Assembly: GCA_014523625.1 (NCBI GenBank)
Contig: JAATVP010000049.1
Coordinates: 1 to 10,358 of the forward strand
Direction of reading: 5' to 3'
From: Nitrososphaerales archaeon TH5896
GTDB lineage: Archaea > Thermoproteota > Nitrososphaeria > Nitrososphaerales > Nitrososphaeraceae
Length of the DNA: 10,358 nucleotides
Shown: positions 6,328 to 10,358 of the stretch, one piece after another
Numbering within the stretch: position 1 is the stretch's first letter
Layout: every line of letters begins with the position of its first letter
Notes under the pieces: generated by a model
The model's database searches: none
The model's input: the letters and a program-made list of their open reading frames with translations, nothing else
Told to the model about the DNA's origin: nothing
Translations under genes and position numbers: made by a program

Positions 6328-6969
6328 TCAGTATGACTTTAGCTGTGAAGTCTTCTTAACCGTAACGCTGTAGTGTTCCTTTATGTACTGTAAGCCCGAT
6401 TTATGGTTTTCTTCTGTGAATGCAGTGACAGAATCTTCTGGGATAATCATATTGAATCCCCTAATAAATCCGCCATAAGCTGTATGTTTAACACAAATGT
6501 GTGTGTGTATTCCGGTTATTATCAGAGTATTAGCTCCTAATCCTTCATATGAGCCTCTTAATAGCATATCAAGATTAGTATTGTCAAATGAACCATAGCT
6601 CCTTTTTGGAACTACAAAATCAGTTGATCTAGGTTCGAGTTCGCGAATCACTTTAGATCCCGGAGTAAATTTCATGGCATGAGGACCCCATATTTTAAGT
6701 TCAGGGTCTGAAATTTCGTGTTCATCGTTGCAATAAAAAATTGGAATATTTTTCTCTCTTGCAACATTTAACAATGCTCTTATTTTCTGGACTACGTAAA
6801 GAGATCTATTTGATCTTAGGTTCCCATGAACAAAATCATTTAACATGTCGTTTACTAAGACAGCATATCTTGGATTTCGCCGTTGCCTTACTCGTCGGCC
6901 ATATTTTCTTTCTGTTGGCGGTATCCGCTTGGCTTTTGGTTTTGCAGCGGCAAGAGTAAGGCTGTCCAT
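6328..6969 (-). CDS. Isochorismatase-family cysteine hydrolase
   Basis: A 213-residue member of the isochorismatase/nicotinamidase superfamily. The catalytic triad is visible: Asp41 in VNDMLNDF, Lys122 in VPKRSYGSF, and nucleophile Cys159 in GIHTHICVKHTA. Asp82, His84 and His97 in CNDEHE and WGPHAMK could form a metal site like that of nicotinamidase. The substrate cannot be told from sequence; nicotinamide, an N-carbamoyl compound or isochorismate are all possible, and no siderophore or NAD genes are adjacent. Residues 1-34 are an unusual basic extension with about twelve Lys/Arg and no acidic residues other than Asp2 and Glu20. It is not an artefact of start choice, since no other ATG, GTG or TTG precedes the Asp41 motif. 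AAAGGATGAT lies shortly upstream. It is convergent with the nuclease gene and lies between hisG and hisD. Confidence 0.85.
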   Translation of the reverse strand: MDSLTLAAAKPKAKRIPPTERKYGRRVRQRRNPRYAVLVNDMLNDFVHGNLRSNRSLYVVQKIRALLNVAREKNIPIFYCNDEHEISDPELKIWGPHAMKFTPGSKVIRELEPRSTDFVVPKRSYGSFDNTNLDMLLRGSYEGLGANTLIITGIHTHICVKHTAYGGFIRGFNMIIPEDSVTAFTEENHKSGLQYIKEHYSVTVKKTSQLKSY

Positions 6970-6977
6970 TTAACGCA

Positions 6978-7076
6978 TCATCCTTTTACCCACAAGATCT
7001 GTATCTTGAAAGCGTATTGCTCGCATATTTTGAAATGATCACCTTCACAATTCAGGCACATAATGGCCTCTCTCAT
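6978..7076 (-). CDS. Possible zinc-knuckle micro-ORF before the hydrolase
   Basis: A 32-codon open frame with ATG at 7076 (or 7061) ends 8 bases before the hydrolase ATG on the same strand. It contains MCLNCEGDHFKIC, that is Cys7, Cys10, His14 and Cys18 spaced as C-x2-C-x3-H-x3-C, similar to a CCHC zinc knuckle. A TATA-like TTATATTT at 7113-7120 would place the transcription start near 7091, about 15 bases before the ATG. That supports a short-leader transcript carrying both this frame and the hydrolase. The family is not recognised, the length is within chance expectation, and no clear ribosome binding site is seen. Confidence 0.3.
   Translation of the reverse strand: MREAIMCLNCEGDHFKICEQYAFKIQILWVKG
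6993..7008. repeat. Small inverted repeat upstream of the hydrolase
   Basis: CAAGAT-CTGT-ATCTTG is a perfect 6-bp dyad with a 4-base centre, 24 bases upstream of the hydrolase ATG. It could be a hairpin in the leader or a protein-binding site. It also falls inside the micro-ORF, so it may be only part of its coding sequence. Confidence 0.3.
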
Positions 7077-7086
7077 AGAGGTTTTT
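7067..7086 (+). terminator. Hairpin plus T-run, terminator-like on the plus strand
   Basis: CCTCT (7067-7071) pairs with AGAGG (7077-7081) around a 5-base loop and is followed directly by TTTTT (7082-7086). On the plus strand this looks like a factor-independent terminator, yet no plus-strand gene ends nearby. It would suit an antisense or noncoding plus-strand transcript, for example one starting near 6340. Chance is a real possibility. Confidence 0.3.
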
Positions 7087-7112
7087 ACTCAATTGACTTA
7101 ATGCTAACCATG

Positions 7113-7120
7113 AAATATAA
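7113..7120 (-). promoter_or_regulatory. Probable TATA element for the micro-ORF and hydrolase unit
   Basis: On the minus strand CGAATAAATTATATTTC combines a purine/A-rich BRE-like stretch with TTATATTT. The expected start near 7091 leaves about 15 bases to the ATG at 7076. A weaker alternative, AAAATATG at about 7026-7033, would serve the hydrolase ATG alone. Confidence 0.4.
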
Positions 7121-7269
7121 TTTATTCGTATGGATTAACTATCTTGACGAAATAAAATAGAACAATATACCAAATAGTGCGTTCATCAAAGAAAGAGCAT
7201 GAGTATGCGCATCAAATTATCTGCATTAAGCATAATAGCTACCGTACTAATTCATCGGCTACAGTTATT

Positions 7270-8247
7270 TTACAAATGGTTTTCTATATTGATCTCGTCA
7301 AGTTGGAGAATCTGCCTTGGTTCACTTAGTACAAGACCTTGAGCTCTCTTCCGCAATAGTGGAAGGATCTTGATAAATTCGTTTTTGTCTATTATCGTGC
7401 TAACGCTATACCATCCACTTTCGCTTAGATTACTAATTGTGGGCTTCTTGAGAGCAGGGAGACTTTCAAGAATGGAACTAATATTTTCTTCCTTTACATT
7501 CATAAAAATGTGAACTTTTTTTCTCGCTTCAACTACTCCCTTCAATAAAGCGAACATATCTGCAATTTTTTCTCTCTTACCTATATTCATCAACGACGTC
7601 TTGTTGGCAATTAATATTGCAGACGACTTCATCACAGTATCTATAATCTTAAGATTGTTCTGCATTATAGTCGTTCCTGTTTCAGTAATATCAAAGATCG
7701 CATCTACATCTTCTGGTGGTTTAGCCTCTGTCGCGCCAAAAGAAAGGAATATCTGTACATTCTTGTTCGTTCCTACACGCAACCATGGGGTAATAATTTG
7801 AGGATCAGAATCGCCAAAATACTTAACGTATGCACTATCTGATTTTATATGCGAAGAAGTAGTCGTCAGATATTCAGACGAAATCCTCAGAGTCTTCTTT
7901 TTCTCCGCGAATTCTGTGATCAGCTCCGATAAATTATTGACTGGAAAATATTCAGGTACTGCAATTACTTGGTTAACGTGCCCGTACTCCAAATCTAGTA
8001 AATGAGAAACATTTGCGTTAGCTTCTATGACCCAGTCCTTACCTGTTATTCCGACATCGTAGAAACCTTCTTGAACATAGGTGGGAATCTCTTGAGGACG
8101 AAGTATTTTCACTTCGATGTCTGGATCGCTAAGCTTAATGCGATATGTTCGTCCATGACCACTAACAGTCTGCCATGCTTGTTCGAGTACTCTAAATGTT
8201 GCCTCTTCAATACTGCCCTTAGGAATTGCAAACTTAACTACAGACAT
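7270..8247 (-). CDS. hisG: ATP phosphoribosyltransferase HisG, long form
   Basis: First and committed step of histidine synthesis: condensation of ATP with PRPP to give phosphoribosyl-ATP. At 325 residues it is the long, hexameric type, with a two-lobed catalytic region (PKGSI at 9-13, GITGKDWV at 67-74, and a PRPP-binding DITETGTTIMQNNL at 186-199). A C-terminal ACT-like regulatory domain at about 244-312 follows; in the family it binds histidine for feedback inhibition. It needs no HisZ partner. The ATG at 8247 has no ribosome binding site but lies about 9 bases from the start expected from the TATA element at 8279-8286, so translation is probably near-leaderless. It follows the HMG-CoA reductase gene by 39 bases on the same strand and is separated from hisD by about 2.65 kb, so first-step control may be independent of the rest. 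Confidence 0.95.
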   Translation of the reverse strand: MSVVKFAIPKGSIEEATFRVLEQAWQTVSGHGRTYRIKLSDPDIEVKILRPQEIPTYVQEGFYDVGITGKDWVIEANANVSHLLDLEYGHVNQVIAVPEYFPVNNLSELITEFAEKKKTLRISSEYLTTTSSHIKSDSAYVKYFGDSDPQIITPWLRVGTNKNVQIFLSFGATEAKPPEDVDAIFDITETGTTIMQNNLKIIDTVMKSSAILIANKTSLMNIGKREKIADMFALLKGVVEARKKVHIFMNVKEENISSILESLPALKKPTISNLSESGWYSVSTIIDKNEFIKILPLLRKRAQGLVLSEPRQILQLDEINIENHL

Positions 8248-8278
8248 AGCTAAATGCTTGAGAGATGCCAGATCCTTT

Positions 8279-8286
8279 GTATATAT
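8279..8286 (-). promoter_or_regulatory. Probable TATA element of hisG
   Basis: The minus-strand sequence ATATATAC starts immediately after the HMG-CoA reductase stop codon (TAG at 8289-8287). Its centre is about 35 bases from the hisG ATG, so the expected transcription start leaves a leader of only about 9 bases. No T-run terminator separates the two genes, so read-through from the upstream gene is also possible. Confidence 0.5.
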
Positions 8287-9570
8287 CTAATCATTGATTT
8301 GACCATTTTGACTGAATTTAGCCATCAATTCTTTTGCTCTAGATAGATTTACGTTGCCTTCCTTGACAAGGTGTTCGGATATAACGTCTATCATATTACC
8401 TCTTGCCCCGGCCATAAAAGCAATATTTCTTGAATGTAGTTTCATGTGCCCTTTCTGGATCCCTTCAGAAGCCAATGCGAGTAGCGCTGCAAAATTCTGG
8501 GCTAGACCCACAGACGCGAACACAATTGCAAGTTCCTGGGAAGAATTAACCTTTAGAATCTTCAAACTCGTAGCAGCCATCTGATGTACCTTTGTCACTC
8601 CTCCTACTATCCCTACAGCCATAGGCATTTCCAATTCGCCAACAAGATCACCATTTTCATCTCTGCGCCACTTTGACAATGACTTGTAACGACCTCCTCT
8701 GCTGGCATAAGCGTGAGCCGCAGCCTCAATAGCACGGAAGTCCTGTCCAGTCGCAAGTGCTACGGCATCAATGCCGTTCATGATACCTTTGTTGTGCGTA
8801 ACGGCTCTGTAAACATCTGAATATGCAAGAGAATAAGCATATAGAATTCTTTCTACGGTGATATCTCCACCAATTTGATTTTTCGGGAAAGTGACTCTGC
8901 ATCTAACAAGTCTTCGCACCGAATAGTTCGAAAGGATCTTCAATATCGTTCGGCTACCCGTAATACTCTCAATGGCTCGTCCGACCGCTTCGCACATCGT
9001 ATTTACTATGTTAGCACCCATCGCATCATGAGTGTTGACTATGAGTTCAACAATGATCATAATGCCCATGCCTAGCTGGCTCTCGTCTTGGACGGCTCTG
9101 ATTTCTATTTGTTCCACTTTGGACGTTCTAGATTTAGAAGCTGCGATTCTATACAGTTCATCTTTTTTACCGAGAATCTCTCTTGATATTGACTCATGAG
9201 ACTTACCATCTGGTATCACCTGAATTTGACCAATCATTAATGAATCATCAGCCTCTGCGTGAAATCCACCAGTGAGTTTGGCTATTTTTGCAGCTTTACT
9301 TGTCGCAGCGATCACAGATGGCTCTTCTATTGCCATAGGAATGAGATAGTCCTTGTCATTAATCAGAAAGTTTGTAGCAACTCCCATTGGGACGGGAAAT
9401 ACTCCGATCGCATTTTCTATCATTCTATTTACATTATCAAAACCCAGACTACTGACCGAATCCTTGAGAAATTGGATATCTTTGTCCTCAAGCGAAGCCT
9501 TTTTCTTAATGAGATCGAGTCTATCAGTTAAACTTAACTCTCGGAATTTAATACCTGTAGCAACGTCCAA
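8287..9570 (-). CDS. hmgA: Hydroxymethylglutaryl-CoA reductase, class II
   Basis: Reduces HMG-CoA to mevalonate (or runs in reverse in degradative homologues); in archaea this feeds isoprenoid lipid synthesis. Its 427 residues follow the class II, Pseudomonas mevalonii-type pattern along their whole length, including the N-terminal ENAIGVFPVPMGVATNF (52-68), DAMGANIVNTM (182-192), HNKGIMNGIDAVALATGQDF (259-278), GELEMPMAVGIVGG (311-324) and GHMKLHSRN (374-382). Catalytic residues correspond to Glu83, Lys261, Asp277 and His375. No membrane domain is present. The start is a TTG at 9570: an in-frame TAG lies 12 codons upstream, no ATG occurs before residue 50, and the TTG start aligns with the start of known class II enzymes. 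GAAGAAGG lies about 10 bases upstream. Divergent from the PEFG protein gene; a TTTTATCT box at 9649-9656 may be its TATA element. Confidence 0.94.
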   Translation of the reverse strand: MDVATGIKFRELSLTDRLDLIKKKASLEDKDIQFLKDSVSSLGFDNVNRMIENAIGVFPVPMGVATNFLINDKDYLIPMAIEEPSVIAATSKAAKIAKLTGGFHAEADDSLMIGQIQVIPDGKSHESISREILGKKDELYRIAASKSRTSKVEQIEIRAVQDESQLGMGIMIIVELIVNTHDAMGANIVNTMCEAVGRAIESITGSRTILKILSNYSVRRLVRCRVTFPKNQIGGDITVERILYAYSLAYSDVYRAVTHNKGIMNGIDAVALATGQDFRAIEAAAHAYASRGGRYKSLSKWRRDENGDLVGELEMPMAVGIVGGVTKVHQMAATSLKILKVNSSQELAIVFASVGLAQNFAALLALASEGIQKGHMKLHSRNIAFMAGARGNMIDVISEHLVKEGNVNLSRAKELMAKFSQNGQIND

Positions 9571-9705
9571 TTTCTGTGACCTTCTTCCAATACGATAGGC
9601 TTCCTATTTAGATGTAACCTGAGAGAACATGAACGAACCCAACAAACTAGATAAAATCAAGTAATGCGTCCGTTTACTGTGAAAATGTAACACTAAGAGC
9701 CAAAG

Positions 9706-9713
9706 CTTTAAAT
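9706..9713 (+). promoter_or_regulatory. Probable TATA element of the PEFG-CTERM gene
   Basis: CTTTAAAT preceded by CAAAG fits an archaeal TATA box. The predicted start near 9736 leaves about 27 bases to the ATG at 9763. It would exclude the in-frame upstream ATG at 9712, which overlaps the box. The TTTAAA core is symmetric and could also act leftwards. Confidence 0.45.
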
Positions 9714-9762
9714 GCATTATCTTCAACTAAACCTGAGAAATTTGTTTTCTATTAGCGCCGCT

Positions 9763-10358
9763 ATGGCCCATTTATTACGACATAATTGTTTTCTACTAAC
9801 CGGATTCGTAATATTTGCATTATTCATGTCAATCGGAATTTCCTCATATATTGTTCACGGACAAGAAAATGAGACGAACTCCAAACCAAACGAATTTCCT
9901 GCTTCCAATCTTGTAAATACCAAAGAATTGGAGATAGGTAATGGCTCGTATCAGATCAGGTACCATCTCAGTGGAGACAATCAATTGAAGACGATGTGGG
10001 TCCAAACAGACAATATAACACTTGCTGCTGAAATTTCGTCAGTCTCTGACGGGGTATTAACAATCGAGCTTCCAAGGGATATTATTGACTCGCGAAAGCA
10101 GTCGAACTCAGACGATGCTTATGCTGTATTTATTGATGGACAGTTCGTACCATATGAAGAAATCGAGAACACCACTAAAGCAAGGACTTTGCGTATAGAA
10201 TTTGGTAACGGAACCGAGCAGATAGAGATTACTGGGACACATATTGTTCCAGAATTTGGCCCACTTGCTGCATTAGTTCTTGCAATATCGATTGCTTCTG
10301 TCGTCGTAGTAGCAAAGATTAAGCTTAAGAGCGTCAATGACTTTTTCAGACCAAAATG
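9763..10358 (+). CDS. Secreted PEFG-CTERM surface protein (runs off the right edge)
   Basis: An open frame of 198 codons reaches the window end, where the last two bases TG probably begin a TGA stop. Residues 1-33 form a signal peptide with a hydrophobic core at about 11-31. The C-terminal sorting signal is IVPEFGPLAALVLAISI, with PEFG at 163-166, followed by a membrane segment at about 168-184 and a basic KIKLK. This is the PEFG-CTERM class described mainly in Nitrososphaerota. Five N-glycosylation sequons (Asn36, 60, 84, 136, 149) fit an extracellular domain of beta-rich character between about 55 and 160. It should be exported by Sec and processed by an archaeosortase-type enzyme; the role at the cell surface is unknown. 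It diverges from the HMG-CoA reductase gene with a 192-base spacer. Confidence 0.85.
   Translation, partial: MAHLLRHNCFLLTGFVIFALFMSIGISSYIVHGQENETNSKPNEFPASNLVNTKELEIGNGSYQIRYHLSGDNQLKTMWVQTDNITLAAEISSVSDGVLTIELPRDIIDSRKQSNSDDAYAVFIDGQFVPYEEIENTTKARTLRIEFGNGTEQIEITGTHIVPEFGPLAALVLAISIASVVVVAKIKLKSVNDFFRPK

Noticed and set aside
6632..6656. tRNA T-arm-like text (GGTTCGAGTTCGCGAATC)
   Set aside because: It lies inside the hydrolase coding region and no acceptor, D or anticodon stems can be built around it.
8875..9075. Plus-strand frame of 66 codons inside the HMG-CoA reductase gene
   Set aside because: It is an antisense shadow of a well-conserved gene with no promoter or domain support.
9712..9762. 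In-frame ATG at 9712 giving a 17-residue longer PEFG protein
   Set aside because: It overlaps the likely TATA box, and the signal peptide is better formed from the ATG at 9763.

Overview
The window is AT-rich archaeal DNA, most likely from an ammonia-oxidising archaeon of the Nitrososphaerota (Thaumarchaeota), perhaps Nitrososphaera or Nitrosocosmicus-like. Three things point there: a secreted protein with a PEFG-CTERM anchor at the right edge, TATA-type promoter elements with short leaders, and a compact histidine operon that contains a HAD phosphatase. The assignment rests on pattern recognition; no database search was run.

Layout. Positions 1-4616 (minus strand) carry a tightly packed histidine operon read right to left: hisD, hisC, a HAD-family phosphatase, hisB, hisH. 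Junctions are ATGA overlaps, a TAATG junction, or an 8-base gap. The operon enters the window unfinished on the left, where hisA, hisF and hisI/E would be expected. Positions 4617-7269 separate hisD from hisG. This stretch holds a plus-strand Cas4/RecB-like PD-(D/E)XK nuclease, preceded 3 bases upstream by a possible 44-residue cysteine-containing ORF. It also holds a minus-strand isochorismatase-like hydrolase, preceded by a possible 32-residue zinc-knuckle ORF, and several spacers with short or broken open frames. Positions 7270-8247 are hisG (long, regulated form) with its own promoter. Positions 8287-9570 are a class II HMG-CoA reductase. From 9763 a divergent plus-strand gene for a PEFG-CTERM surface protein runs off the right edge.

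How the genes work together. HisG starts histidine synthesis from PRPP and ATP. HisH supplies ammonia to HisF, which lies outside the window. HisB dehydrates imidazoleglycerol phosphate, HisC transaminates it, the HAD protein is the natural candidate for histidinol-phosphate phosphatase, and HisD performs the last two oxidations. HMG-CoA reductase makes mevalonate for the isoprenoid chains of archaeal lipids. The nuclease, the hydrolase and the small ORFs have no evident role in histidine synthesis.

Most notable items: the HAD protein in the slot of the variable histidinol-phosphatase step; a HisB whose signature motifs are eroded while its metal ligands are kept; a stand-alone Cas4-like nuclease with all four cluster cysteines but no motif-I histidine; two cysteine-containing micro-ORFs placed directly before larger genes; and a 7-bp inverted repeat upstream of the hisD TATA element. 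I did not find a convincing new multi-gene system. The nuclease with its small upstream ORF is the best candidate for something undescribed.
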